A stretch of 64,000 nucleotides of DNA from Ancylobacter sp. Lp-2. GTDB lineage: Bacteria > Pseudomonadota > Alphaproteobacteria > Rhizobiales > Xanthobacteraceae. Both the position numbers and the translations under genes were made by a program. The notes under the pieces are model-generated. The model saw nothing but the letters and a program-made list of their open reading frames with translations. It ran no database searches and was not told where the DNA came from. This document shows, piece by piece, positions 46,861 through 56,005 of this stretch. How positions within the stretch are numbered: the first letter of the stretch is position 1; each line of letters begins with the position of its first letter. Location: the NCBI RefSeq assembly GCF_020523795.1, contig NZ_JAJALI010000001.1, positions 186,001-250,000 on the forward strand, in the 5' to 3' direction.

Positions 46861-47406
46861 TCAGGCAGCTCCCGAAGCCGCTTCGGCCTCGGCGGGCACG
46901 TCCACGCGGCGCGGCACGGCAAGGATCAGCGGCTCATGGCCGGTGGCGCGCAGGAAGTGGATCAGATCGTCGCGGGCGATGGCGGTGGTCGCGGTGTTGA
47001 CCAGCGGATGGCAGTTGATCAGCGCGTGCTCCATCAGCTCCGCGTCGATGATGACGCGGACCCGGCCGGCCACATCGTTCGCCGGCGCGAAGGCGGTCAC
47101 CGAGCCCGGCTTCACCCCCAGCACCTCCTCCAAGAGCTCGGCGCTGCCGAAGGACAGCCGGCTGGCGGCGCCGAGCGGGCCATGCAGGCTCTTGAGATCG
47201 ACCGGCACGTCCTGCCCGACCACGACGAGGAACAGGTTGCCCTTCTTGTCCTTGAGGAACAGGTTCTTGGTGTGCCCGCCGGGCAGCGCCTCGATGACCT
47301 CCTGCGATTCCGCCACGGTGAACACCGGCGGGTGCTCGACGGTGCTCGTCTCGATGCCGAGCTCGGCGAGGCGGGCGAAGAGATCGGGGGGCGTCAGCAT
47401 GGACAT
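46861..47406 (-). CDS. YbaK/ProXp-type prolyl-tRNA editing deacylase
   Basis: 181-residue INS-domain enzyme that hydrolyses mischarged tRNAs such as Ala-tRNA(Pro). Conserved parts are GGHTKNLFLKDKKGNLFLVVV (Lys in HTKNLFL), GAASRLSFGS, LGVKPGSVTAFA and INCHPLVNTAT. I start it at ATG 47406, 7 nt after AAGGA. The exact tRNA target (ProXp-ala versus another subclass) is not decided by sequence reading. Confidence 0.87.
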   Translation of the reverse strand: MSMLTPPDLFARLAELGIETSTVEHPPVFTVAESQEVIEALPGGHTKNLFLKDKKGNLFLVVVGQDVPVDLKSLHGPLGAASRLSFGSAELLEEVLGVKPGSVTAFAPANDVAGRVRVIIDAELMEHALINCHPLVNTATTAIARDDLIHFLRATGHEPLILAVPRRVDVPAEAEAASGAA

Positions 47407-47500
47407 GGAAGGATCCTTCAGAAGTCCGCCGCTTCTAGGCTCCATTCGCAAAATTGCCTAGCCTGTCGATCGGACCTTACGGAAGACCAGGGAGGCCGAC

Positions 47501-47962
47501 ATGCCGGATCGCAAGCCCGCGAGCCGAAGCGCGACGCCGGTGCGGCCGGGCGCGGCCACGGCCCCCCTCCTGTCCGGCGGCAACCCACAGATACCCAAGG
47601 GCGACGGCGACGCGCCGGTTCAGGCCTATATCGCCGCCATGCCGGGCTGGACGCAGGCTCTCGGCCGGCGGCTCGACGCGCTAATCGTCGAGGCAGTGCC
47701 CGGCGTGCGCAAGGCGGTGCGGTGGAACTCGCCCTTCTACGGCGTCGAGGGACAGGGCTGGTTCCTGTCGTTCCACGTCTTCACCCGCTACGTGAAGGTC
47801 AGCTTCTTCGACGGCCTGTCGCTCACGCCGGTGCCGCCGGGCGGCACGCCGCGCGGCGGACAGGTGCGCTGGATCGACATCTGCGAGGATGGTCCGCGCG
47901 ACGAGGCACAGCTGGCGGACTGGATCCGCCAGGCCGCCGCCTTGCCCGGCTGGACACCCTGA
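47501..47962 (+). CDS. DUF1801 domain protein
   Basis: 153-residue soluble YdhG-like protein: a variable, basic N-terminus (1-40), then the DUF1801 core with VQAYIAAMPGWTQALGRRL, VPGVRKAVRWNSPFYG and HVFTRYVKVSFFDG. The family fold is known but its function is not. It is divergent from the ProXp-type gene, with a 94-bp gap. Confidence 0.85.
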   Translation: MPDRKPASRSATPVRPGAATAPLLSGGNPQIPKGDGDAPVQAYIAAMPGWTQALGRRLDALIVEAVPGVRKAVRWNSPFYGVEGQGWFLSFHVFTRYVKVSFFDGLSLTPVPPGGTPRGGQVRWIDICEDGPRDEAQLADWIRQAAALPGWTP

Positions 47963-48058
47963 GGCAGCAGCCGGCAGCGGCGCCTTGATCGAAAGAGCCG
48001 TTGACAGGATGGGGGCGGCGATCCCACATCTGGGCTACCAACCGCGAAAGTGATCACA

Positions 48059-48859
48059 ATGCGTCCTGTCATCGGCGTCATCTGCGACGTGAAGGCTTCC
48101 GGCGGGCACGTCGTGCATGGCGTGACCGAGAAATACATCTACGCCGTGGCGAACGGCGCGCAGGCGCTGCCAGTGCTGCTGCCGGGCACCGTCTCGGCGG
48201 TCGATGCATCCATGAAGCCGGAACGGCTGGTGCTGGACGAGATCTTCGACCTCGTCGACGGCATCTTCCTGCCGGGCAGCCCCTCCAATGTCGCGCCGCA
48301 TCTCTATGGCGACGCGCCCTACAACCCGCCGCTGCCCTCCGACCCGCACCGCGACGACCTGTCGATCCCGCTGATCCGCGGCGCCATCGAGCGCGGCGTG
48401 CCGCTGTTCGGCGTGTGCCGCGGCTTCCAGGAGATGAACGTCGCGCTGGGCGGCTCGCTGTTCCAGAAGGTCTATGAGCAGCCCGGCCATTTCGACCATC
48501 GCGAGGATTCCAGCCTCGACATCGCCGGCCAATACGCCCCGGTGCACGACGTGGTGCTGGAGCCGGGCGGGCTGCTGGAAAGCCTCGCCGGCGCGTCGCA
48601 CTGGCGGGTGAACTCGCTGCACGGCCAGGGCGTCAACCAGCTGGCGCCGTCGCTGACGGTGGAGGCGCACGCCGAGGACGGGCTCGTCGAGGCGTTCCGG
48701 GTGACCGATGCGCCGGGCTTCACCCTCGCCATCCAGTGGCACCCGGAATGGCGCTTCTGGGACGACAAGCTGTCGAGCGCGGTGTTCACCGCCTTCGGCG
48801 CCGCCGCGCGCCAGCGGGCCGAGCGGCGCGGCGGCCGGACGCTGAAGGCGGCGGAGTAG
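48059..48859 (+). CDS. Class I glutamine amidotransferase-like hydrolase, PuuD family (C26)
   Basis: 266-residue cytosolic hydrolase. The catalytic Cys is in VPLFGVCRGFQEMNVALGG, and the His/Glu pair is in IQWHPEW. Relatives include PuuD, which splits gamma-glutamyl-GABA in putrescine breakdown. No other put/puu genes are present, so the substrate is uncertain. I chose ATG 48059; a GTG at 48050 adds three residues. It is convergent with a GntR gene. Confidence 0.85.
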   Translation: MRPVIGVICDVKASGGHVVHGVTEKYIYAVANGAQALPVLLPGTVSAVDASMKPERLVLDEIFDLVDGIFLPGSPSNVAPHLYGDAPYNPPLPSDPHRDDLSIPLIRGAIERGVPLFGVCRGFQEMNVALGGSLFQKVYEQPGHFDHREDSSLDIAGQYAPVHDVVLEPGGLLESLAGASHWRVNSLHGQGVNQLAPSLTVEAHAEDGLVEAFRVTDAPGFTLAIQWHPEWRFWDDKLSSAVFTAFGAAARQRAERRGGRTLKAAE

Positions 48860-48885
48860 CCCCGCCACCAACCGGCGCTGTCGCG

Positions 48886-49560
48886 TCAGCCGAGCTGGGC
48901 GCGCAGATGGCCGATGCCGTCGCGGATATCGGCCTCGATCGCCCGGCGCAGCGCCTCTTCGTCGCCGGCGGCCAGCGCCGCCAGCGCCTCGCGGTGACGA
49001 TCGACCCGGTAATGCTCCTCGAGATCGGTCAGCGCGAGGCGCATGAACGGGCCGATCTGCAGCCACACCGATTCGATCAGCGGCATCAGCACCGAATCCG
49101 GGCGGGTGCTGTAGAGCGCGGTGTGGAAGGCAAGATTGCTCTCGATCATCGCCTCGATGTCGCCCTGCCGCCACGCTGCGTCCGACACGCTGTCGAGCGC
49201 GGCGAGCCGCTCGCAGAACGCCGCGTCGGCGCCGGGCAGGGCACGGGCGGCCGCCTCGCTCTCCAACAGCGTGCGGGCGGCGAACAATTCGTCGAAACGC
49301 TCCGCCGTCATCTCCGGTACCCGGACGCGGCGATTGTCCAAGAGCACCAGCGCCCGCTCGGCGACGAGGCGCCGCAATGCCTCGCGCACCGGCATGGCCG
49401 AGACCCCCAGCGCCTCGGCGAGGCCGCGTATCGTCACCGCCTGGCCGGGCGGGAAGCGCCCGCTCATCACGGATCGCCGCAACCGGCGGAATACCCATTG
49501 CTGCACGGTCTCCCCGGGCAGGCGCGGCTCATCGGCGAGGGCGAGGGAGGCGGTATCCAT
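48886..49560 (-). CDS. GntR family (FadR/FCD subfamily) regulator
   Basis: 224-residue regulator with a winged helix ([39 protein letters not shown]) and a helical FCD domain whose metal/ligand residues include [11 protein letters not shown] and [13 protein letters not shown] regulators bind small carboxylates or metals. It is convergent with the PuuD-like gene and divergent from the Trm112 gene; a target cannot be assigned. Confidence 0.88.
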   Translation of the reverse strand: MDTASLALADEPRLPGETVQQWVFRRLRRSVMSGRFPPGQAVTIRGLAEALGVSAMPVREALRRLVAERALVLLDNRRVRVPEMTAERFDELFAARTLLESEAAARALPGADAAFCERLAALDSVSDAAWRQGDIEAMIESNLAFHTALYSTRPDSVLMPLIESVWLQIGPFMRLALTDLEEHYRVDRHREALAALAAGDEEALRRAIEADIRDGIGHLRAQLG

Positions 49561-49741
49561 CGGCGCGGGAAGGGTCCTGAGGCTGGAAAGGCGGATCGAG
49601 AGGCGAACCGGCCCGGCGGCGCACGGGGCGGTCACATTCTTCTGGCATGCTGACGCGCGATTGTCAGGATCGCCCCCTATAACGGCGCGCCGCGTCGGCT
49701 ATAAGCGGGCGCTGGCTTCCACACTGTCACGGAATCGACAC

Positions 49742-49963
49742 ATGACCGAGACCGCCACCCACCGCACCGGATATGAGCTCGACGCCAAGCTGCTGGAAAT
49801 CCTGGTCTGTCCGGTAACCAAGGGGCAGCTGGACTATGACCGGCAGGCACATGAGCTGGTCTCGCGCGCGGCGCGCCTCGCCTACCCGATCCGCGACGGC
49901 ATCCCGATCATGCTCGCCGACGAGGCCCGCCAGATCACCGAGGAAGAAGCCGCCCGGCGCTGA
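49742..49963 (+). CDS. Trm112 family protein (YcaR-like)
   Basis: 73 residues. Core [17 protein letters not shown] and [18 protein letters not shown] match bacterial Trm112/YcaR proteins, thought to be small partners or chaperones of methyltransferases. Only one Cys of the zinc-type CPxC remains (CPVT), so zinc binding is doubtful, as in many bacterial members. It is convergent with the hydroxylase gene (18-bp gap). Confidence 0.88.
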   Translation: MTETATHRTGYELDAKLLEILVCPVTKGQLDYDRQAHELVSRAARLAYPIRDGIPIMLADEARQITEEEAARR

Positions 49964-49981
49964 GGTCTGCGCACCGGCCCG

Positions 49982-51232
49982 TCAGAGCGCCTCGCCGCGC
50001 AGCAGCCGCGGCGGCTGGCCGCCAAGCCCGGCGGCGCCGCGGATGAGATGCCCCTTCAGCCCCGGCAGGCGGTCGACCACGCCCATGCCGATGTCGCGCA
50101 TCAGCCGCAGCACGTCGGAGCGCTGGCCGAACAGCCGGTTGAGTCCGTCCGTCGCCACCCCCATCGACACGGTGTCGAAGCGCCGCCAGCGCTGGTAGCG
50201 CTCCAGCACGTCCGGCCCGCCGATATCGAGCCCGAGCCGGGCAGCGTCGGTGACCGCTTCCGCCAGCGCCGCGACGTCGCGCAGGCCGAGATTGATGCCC
50301 TGCCCGGCGATCGGGTGGATGGTGTGGGCGGCATCGCCGACCAGGGCGAGCCGGTCGGCGACGAAGCGCCGCGCGATCTGGAAGCCGAGCGGGAACGCCT
50401 TCGGGGTGTCGAGGATCTCCAGCGCCCCGAGCTCGAGGCCGAATCGCTGCTCCAGCTCGTCGAGCAGCAGCACGCGCGGCAAGGCGAGCAGCCGCTCGGC
50501 GGCGCCGCTCTCCTCGGTCCAGACGATGGAGGAGCGGTTGCCGGTGAGCGGCAGCCGGGCGAAGGGGCCGGCAGGCAGGAAATGCTCCACCGCCTTGCCC
50601 TCATGCGGCCGCTCATGGCCGACCGTCATCACGATGGCCGACTGGCGATAGGACCAGCCGATGGTGGTGATGCCGGCGAGGCTGCGCAGCCGCGACTGGC
50701 CGCCGTCACAGGCGGCGAGCAGCGCGGCGGTGGCGGCGCCGCCGTCCTTCAGCGTCACCGAGACGCCGGAGGCCTGCGCGGAATAGGCCACGACCGGGGC
50801 CGGCAGCCGCACGATCCCGGCGGCGCGGGCCACCTCGGCCAGCGCGTCCTGCAGCGCCGCGTTCGGCACCATATGGGCGAAGGGCTCGCCCGGCTCCACC
50901 TCACCGTCGAAATGCAGGAACACCGGCCGGGCGGCATCGCCGAGCCGGCTGTCAGTGATCTCCATCGCCAGCATGGGCTGCGCCTCGGCGGCAACGCGCT
51001 CCCACACGCCGACCGTCTCCAGCAGGCGGCGGGCGCCGGCGGCGAAGGCGGAGGCGCGCAGGTCGGCGCTGCGCGGCGAAGGCGCGGCGAAGGCCGGGTC
51101 GGCCACCGCCAGCCGCGCCCCGTCCCCGAGCCCGTGCCGCAGGGCGAGCGCCAGCGACAGGCCGGCGAGACCGCCGCCGGCGATGACGACGTCGAAGCCC
51201 GTGCTTCCGGCGCCTTCGGCTTGCTGCGGCAT
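49982..51232 (-). CDS. UbiH/UbiF/COQ6-family FAD monooxygenase
   Basis: 416-residue flavoprotein hydroxylase of ubiquinone synthesis. The dinucleotide-binding motif VVIAGGGLAGLSLAL is N-terminal. The second FAD motif is LALVGDAAHTIHPIAGQG, followed by INLGLRDVAAL. It hydroxylates a position of the quinone ring; which position is not clear (alphaproteobacterial UbiH, UbiF and UbiL overlap). I start it at ATG 51232, 5 nt after GAAGGG. It is divergent from tesB. Confidence 0.88.
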   Translation of the reverse strand: MPQQAEGAGSTGFDVVIAGGGLAGLSLALALRHGLGDGARLAVADPAFAAPSPRSADLRASAFAAGARRLLETVGVWERVAAEAQPMLAMEITDSRLGDAARPVFLHFDGEVEPGEPFAHMVPNAALQDALAEVARAAGIVRLPAPVVAYSAQASGVSVTLKDGGAATAALLAACDGGQSRLRSLAGITTIGWSYRQSAIVMTVGHERPHEGKAVEHFLPAGPFARLPLTGNRSSIVWTEESGAAERLLALPRVLLLDELEQRFGLELGALEILDTPKAFPLGFQIARRFVADRLALVGDAAHTIHPIAGQGINLGLRDVAALAEAVTDAARLGLDIGGPDVLERYQRWRRFDTVSMGVATDGLNRLFGQRSDVLRLMRDIGMGVVDRLPGLKGHLIRGAAGLGGQPPRLLRGEAL

Positions 51233-51316
51233 GACGACCCTTCCTTCGTGGCACTGTACCGGCGGCATCTTATGCCTTAGCTACCGATCAAAGAACACCG
51301 TGCGGGGACTGCGGAC

Positions 51317-52210
51317 ATGACGCCCATCGCCGAGCTCGTCCAGCTGCTCGATCTCGAGGTCCTGGAGGTCAACCTGTTCCGCGGCCACAACCCGCCGGAA
51401 TCCTGGCCGTTCCGCACCAGGGTGTTCGGCGGGCAGGTGCTGGCGCAGGCGCTGGTGGCGGCGCAGCGCACGGTGGAGACGGCGGTCGCCCACTCGATGC
51501 ACGCCTATTTCATCCTCGCCGGCGACCCGCAGATTCCCATCGTCTACCAGGTCGAGCGGGTGCGCGACGGCCGCAGCTTCGCCACCCGCCGGGTGGTGGC
51601 GGTGCAGCACGGACGGCCGATCTTCATCATGTCGGTGTCCTTCCACATCGCCGAGGAAGGCCTCGACCACCAGATGGCGATGCCCCAGGGCGTGCCGGCG
51701 CCGGAGGAGGTGCCCTCCGCGCGCGACCTGCCGGCGGAGCTGCTGGAGTCGCTCGCTCCCGCGGTGCGCAATTACTGGACCCGGCCGCGCCCGGTGGAAC
51801 TGCGGCCGGTGAACCTGATGCAGCGGCTGCGCGCCGGCAACGCCACGCCGCCGGCCGAGCCGCAGCAGCAGGTGTGGTTCCGTGCCGACGGCGTGCTGCC
51901 GGACGACCCCGCCTTGCACCGGGCGGTGCTGGCCTACGCCTCCGACATGACGCTTCTGGAAACCACCACGGTGGTGCACGGCACCAGCGTGCTCGGCGAC
52001 CGCATCCAGGCCGCCAGCCTCGACCATGCGCTGTGGCTGCATCGCCCGCTGAAGGCGGACGACTGGCTGCTCTACGTGCAGGACAGCCCCAGCGCGCATG
52101 GCGCGCGCGGGCTGGCGCGCGGGCTGATCTACGACCGGGCCGGCCGCCTCGTCGCCTCGGTGGCGCAGGAAGGGCTGATTCGGCCGGTTTCGCCTAGGAC
52201 GGCAGCATAA
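51317..52210 (+). CDS. tesB: Acyl-CoA thioesterase II
   Basis: 297-residue double hot-dog enzyme that hydrolyses medium- and long-chain acyl-CoAs. N-terminal blocks are VNLFRGHNPPESWPFRTRVFGGQVLAQAL and C-terminal SVLGDRIQAASLDHALWLHRP (family positions, split over several strands). RVRDGRSFATRRVVAVQ is also typical. It is the usual gene upstream of glnK-amtB in this order. Confidence 0.93.
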   Translation: MTPIAELVQLLDLEVLEVNLFRGHNPPESWPFRTRVFGGQVLAQALVAAQRTVETAVAHSMHAYFILAGDPQIPIVYQVERVRDGRSFATRRVVAVQHGRPIFIMSVSFHIAEEGLDHQMAMPQGVPAPEEVPSARDLPAELLESLAPAVRNYWTRPRPVELRPVNLMQRLRAGNATPPAEPQQQVWFRADGVLPDDPALHRAVLAYASDMTLLETTTVVHGTSVLGDRIQAASLDHALWLHRPLKADDWLLYVQDSPSAHGARGLARGLIYDRAGRLVASVAQEGLIRPVSPRTAA

Positions 52211-52513
52211 GATCATTTTTTAGGCAATTTTTGCCCAGGATTCGACGCCGCCCGAACCGCCTCCGCACGGCAGATCAAGAATTAAGCAGCACAACTGCGC
52301 CGCGCGATCGGCGTTTGGCACGCGGCCGCCGATCGAAAGCGCCCGAAATCGGCGTTCGACCCCGCGCAACCCCGCACCGTTGCACGGTTGGCACGCGACT
52401 TGATTCCTGTTTGTCGGCTTGTCCTTGGGGTTGGGAAACCCGCCTGGCCGAGTCCGACATGAAACGCCCGGGATTCGCCTGTTGCGATCCGGGGCCAAGC
52501 GGGGACAGGAACC
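52211..52513 (+). promoter_or_regulatory. glnK-amtB regulatory region with sigma-54-type promoter
   Basis: This 303-bp gap carries TTGGCACG-N4-TTGA at 52388-52403, which fits the -24/-12 promoter (TGGCAC-N5-TTGC) except for A in place of the last C. It lies about 110 bp before glnK. A small palindrome ACCGT-TGC-ACGGT just upstream could be part of an NtrC site. No gene is seen here. Confidence 0.75.
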
Positions 52514-52852
52514 ATGAAGATCGTCATGGCTATCATCAAGCCTTTCAAGCTTGAGGAGGTCCGGGATGCGCTCACCGGTATCGGAGTGCACGGACTGACC
52601 GTCACGGAGGTCAAGGGATACGGCCGGCAGAAGGGCCATACCGAGATTTATCGCGGCGCCGAATATGCGGTGAGCTTCCTGCCGAAGCTCAAGATCGAGG
52701 TGGCCGTGGCCGCCGACCAGGTCGCCAAGGTGATCGACGCCATCTCCACCTCGGCCAAGACCGGCCAGATCGGCGACGGCAAGATCTTCGTCTACGCGAT
52801 CGACCAGGCCGTGCGCATCCGCACCGGCGAGACCGACGCCGACGCCCTCTAA
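52514..52852 (+). CDS. glnK: PII nitrogen regulatory protein GlnK
   Basis: 112-residue trimeric PII signal protein that senses 2-oxoglutarate and ATP/ADP and gates AmtB. The T-loop holds the uridylylation site Tyr51 in RGAEYAVSFLPK; GKIFVYAIDQAVRIRTGE is the C-terminal signature. Gene order glnK-amtB (52-bp gap) and an upstream sigma-54-type promoter indicate induction by nitrogen limitation. Confidence 0.96.
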   Translation: MKIVMAIIKPFKLEEVRDALTGIGVHGLTVTEVKGYGRQKGHTEIYRGAEYAVSFLPKLKIEVAVAADQVAKVIDAISTSAKTGQIGDGKIFVYAIDQAVRIRTGETDADAL

Positions 52853-52904
52853 AGCCCGCGCCATTGATCCCGACATCGTACGTTTCCGACGGAGCACTCA
52901 ACCC

Positions 52905-54257
52905 ATGACGATCAAGACTTGGATGCGCGCGGGCCTTCCCGCGCTGGCGACGACGGCGCTGTTCGCCGTTGCCGCCCTGGCGCAGGAGGCCGCGGCCCCG
53001 GCGACCGACGCGGTGGCCGACGCCGTGACCGTGGACAAGGGCGACATCACCTGGATGATGGTGTCCTCCATCCTCGTGCTGTTCATGACCGTGCCCGGCC
53101 TCGCGCTGTTCTATGGCGGCCTGGTGCGCGCCAAGAACATGCTGTCCGTGCTCATGCAGGTCACGGTGATTGCTGCCGTGATGATGCTGCTGTGGGTGTT
53201 CTACGGCTACTCGCTGGCCTTCACCTCGGGCAACGCCTTCATCGGCGGCTTCTCCAAGGCCTTCCTCTCCGGCGTGACCACCGAGAGCCTCGCCGACACC
53301 TTCTCCAAGGGCGTGAAGATTCCTGAATACGTCTTCATGGCGTTCCAGATGACCTTCTCGGCCATCACCCCCGCGCTGATCATCGGCGCCTTCGCCGAGC
53401 GCATGAAGTTCTCGGCCATCGTGCTGTTCTGCATCCTCTGGGTGACGCTGGTCTATTACCCGATCGCCCACATGGTGTGGTTCTCCGAGGGCTACCTGTT
53501 CGGCCTCGGCGCGCTCGACTTCGCCGGCGGCACCGTGGTGCACATCAATGCCGGTATCGCCGGCCTCGTCGGCTGCATCCTGATCGGCAAGCGCACCGGC
53601 TTCGGCAAGGAGCTGATGCCTCCCCACTCGCTGCCCTTCGCCATGGTCGGCGCCAGCGTCCTGTGGGTTGGCTGGTTCGGCTTCAACGCCGGTTCCAACC
53701 TCGAAGCCAATGCCGGCACCACGCTGGCGCTGGTGAACACCTTCGTCGCCACCGCCGGCGCCATCGTCGGCTGGACGATCATCGAGTGGCTGGCCAAGGG
53801 CAAGCCCTCCATGCTCGGCGCCATCTCCGGCATGGTTGCCGGCCTGGTCGCCATCACCCCCGCCGCCGGCCTCTCGGGCCCGATCGGCGCCATCGTGCTC
53901 GGCTTCGTTGCGTCCATCATCTGCTTCTTTTTCTGCACCACGGTGAAGAACGCGCTCGGCTATGACGACAGCCTCGACGTGTTCGGCGTCCACGGCATCG
54001 GCGGCATCGTCGGCGCCATCGGCACCGGCGTCGTCGTCGCCCCGGCGCTCGGCGGCCCCGGCATCGCCGACTACGCGATGGGCCACCAGGTGTGGGTGCA
54101 GGTCCAGGCGGTTGCCGTCACCCTGGTGTGGGGCGGCGTGGTTTCGGCGATCCTCTACAAGGTCGTCGACGTCATCGTCGGCCTGCGTCCGTCGGTGGAG
54201 AAGGAGCGCGAGGGTCTCGACATCGTCGAGCACGGCGAGCGCGCCTATCACAGCTGA
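52905..54257 (+). CDS. amtB: Ammonium transporter
   Basis: 450-residue trimeric ammonium channel with a cleavable signal (about 1-26) and eleven transmembrane helices. Motifs are ALFYGGLVRAKNMLSV, FAGGTVVHINAGIAGLVG (first pore His), WFGFNAGS and DVFGVHGIGGIVGAIGTG (second pore His). It is inhibited by GlnK when nitrogen is plentiful. It is the second gene of glnK-amtB. Confidence 0.96.
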   Translation: MTIKTWMRAGLPALATTALFAVAALAQEAAAPATDAVADAVTVDKGDITWMMVSSILVLFMTVPGLALFYGGLVRAKNMLSVLMQVTVIAAVMMLLWVFYGYSLAFTSGNAFIGGFSKAFLSGVTTESLADTFSKGVKIPEYVFMAFQMTFSAITPALIIGAFAERMKFSAIVLFCILWVTLVYYPIAHMVWFSEGYLFGLGALDFAGGTVVHINAGIAGLVGCILIGKRTGFGKELMPPHSLPFAMVGASVLWVGWFGFNAGSNLEANAGTTLALVNTFVATAGAIVGWTIIEWLAKGKPSMLGAISGMVAGLVAITPAAGLSGPIGAIVLGFVASIICFFFCTTVKNALGYDDSLDVFGVHGIGGIVGAIGTGVVVAPALGGPGIADYAMGHQVWVQVQAVAVTLVWGGVVSAILYKVVDVIVGLRPSVEKEREGLDIVEHGERAYHS

Positions 54258-54273
54258 CCGGCACGCCGGTTCC

Positions 54274-54346
54274 GGCGCGGGTTTATCGCCCGCGCCGTCT
54301 TCTCCTGCCTCGCGCAGGCGCAGCCCCGGCTTCGGCCGGGGTTTTT
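54274..54346 (+). terminator. Terminator(s) after amtB
   Basis: A hairpin GGCGCGGG/CCCGCGCC (54274-54296) is followed by a classical terminator CCCCGGC-TTCG-GCCGGGG (54324-54341) with a five-T run (54342-54346). Together they end the glnK-amtB transcript. Confidence 0.92.
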
Positions 54347-54697
54347 GCGTTTTGGAGCACGCCTTCCGGCCGCATAGGAGGATAGCCGGGCCGCGGACGG
54401 AGAATGGCAGGTGGCAAACCGCGAATATCGGTGACTGCCGGGCGCCGCCAGATGCCACGATGCGTCCTCGCCGCGCGACGGCCCCCTACCGATCGGCCGG
54501 GAAGACGCGCTGGGAAGCATGGCCCCCTGGGCATATCGCGACCGCTTCCCCGCCGTTTCGCACGCCCTCGCCGACGCGCGGGACAGCTTCGCGGGGGCAT
54601 CTAGCCCGTTCGCCGGTCGTCGCCCCGCTATGGTCATGGTTAAGGGCGCCTTTACCGCTCGGCGCTATTTTGAATCGCTCACCATGATGGACGAGAC
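54347..54697. other. Intergenic, no gene recognised
   Basis: 351 bp between the amtB terminator and the aminotransferase gene. Reading frames here look like high-GC noise. The less GC-rich stretch 54630-54685 probably carries the aminotransferase promoter. Confidence 0.5.
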
Positions 54698-55966
54698 GTG
54701 ATCCCCGTGCCCGCAGCATCGTCGACCGACCCCACCAGCCTCCCGCCGCCGGACGCCCTCCGGCCGGATCCGGGACCGGCGGCGCGCTCGCCTTTCATCC
54801 GCCTCGGCGAACTGCTGGCCGACATCAAGCCCGGCAAACCGCCGCTCAGCCTCGCGGTCGGCGAGCCGCGCCACGCCATTCCGCCCTTCGTCGGCGAGGT
54901 GCTGGCCGCCCATCTCGACGGCTTCGGCCGCTATCCGGCCGGCAAGGGCCTGCCGGAATTCCGCACCGCCGCCGCTGAATGGTGCGCGCGCCGCTACGCC
55001 CTGCCGCGCCCGCTCGACCCCGAGCGCGAGGTGCTGGTGCTGAACGGCTCGCGCGAGGGGCTGTTCCTCGCCGCCATCCTCGCCCGCCGGCTGGTGTCAC
55101 CGGCCAAGGCGAAGGCGATCGCCGAGACCGGCGGGCCGGCCATCCTGCTGCCCAACCCGTTCTACGCCGCCTATGGTGCCGGTGCCGAGGCCGCCGGCTG
55201 CGAGAGCGTGCCGCTGCCGCTTCCCGCTTCCGGTGGCTGGCTGCCGGATCTCGATGCGCTGGATCCGCGCCTGCTGGCCCGCACCGTCGCGCTGTATTTC
55301 GCCTCGCCCGCCAACCCGCAGGGCACCATCGCCCCCCGCGCCTATCTGGAGCGGCTGGTGGCACTCGCCCGTGCCCACGAAATCCTGGTCTTCGCCGACG
55401 AATGCTATTCGGAGATCTGGCTCGGCGACGCGCCGCCGACCGGCATATTGGAAGTCGGCGGCCCGGACTATGCCGGGGTGGTGACGTTCAACTCGCTGTC
55501 GAAGCGCTCCAGCCTGCCCGGCCTGCGCTGCGGCTTCTGCGCCGGCGACGCCGCCTTCATGGCCGCCTTCGCCGACCTGCGTAACGTCGCCGCGCCGCAG
55601 GTGCCCGAGCCGTTGCAGCATGTCGGCATCGCCGCCCTCGCCGACGAGGCGCATGTCGAAGCCAGCCGCGCGCTCTACCGTGCCAAGTTCGACATCGCCG
55701 ATCAGGTGTTCGCCGGCCGCTTCGGCTATGAGCGGCCGGATGGCGGCTTCTTCCTGTGGCTCGACGTCTCCGGCGTCGGCGGCGGCGAGGAGGCGGCGCG
55801 CATTCTGTGGCGGCGCGAGGGATTGCGCACGGTTCCCGGCGGCTATCTGTGCCGCTCGGAGAGCGACGGGCGCAATCCGGGGGCGAATTATCTGCGCCTC
55901 GCACTGGTGCAGGACCTCGCCACCACGCAAGCGGCGCTGCCGCGCGTGGTGGCCGGACTAAGCTGA
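54698..55966 (+). CDS. dapC: Class I/II aminotransferase, DapC-like
   Basis: 422-residue PLP enzyme, probably N-succinyldiaminopimelate aminotransferase of lysine and peptidoglycan synthesis. The PLP Lys is in FNSLSKRSSLPGLR; other blocks are GRYPAGKGLPEFR, ASPANPQGT and LVFADECYSEIW. It starts at GTG 54698 with a weak ribosome binding site. This is the usual aminotransferase between amtB and ftsK in Hyphomicrobiales; the substrate follows from the family and is not proven here. lysA is encoded at 60791. Confidence 0.82.
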   Translation: MIPVPAASSTDPTSLPPPDALRPDPGPAARSPFIRLGELLADIKPGKPPLSLAVGEPRHAIPPFVGEVLAAHLDGFGRYPAGKGLPEFRTAAAEWCARRYALPRPLDPEREVLVLNGSREGLFLAAILARRLVSPAKAKAIAETGGPAILLPNPFYAAYGAGAEAAGCESVPLPLPASGGWLPDLDALDPRLLARTVALYFASPANPQGTIAPRAYLERLVALARAHEILVFADECYSEIWLGDAPPTGILEVGGPDYAGVVTFNSLSKRSSLPGLRCGFCAGDAAFMAAFADLRNVAAPQVPEPLQHVGIAALADEAHVEASRALYRAKFDIADQVFAGRFGYERPDGGFFLWLDVSGVGGGEEAARILWRREGLRTVPGGYLCRSESDGRNPGANYLRLALVQDLATTQAALPRVVAGLS

Positions 55967-56005
55967 GCCGAACCTTTGGGTGGCAAGCGGGAACGGGGCG
56001 GGAAG

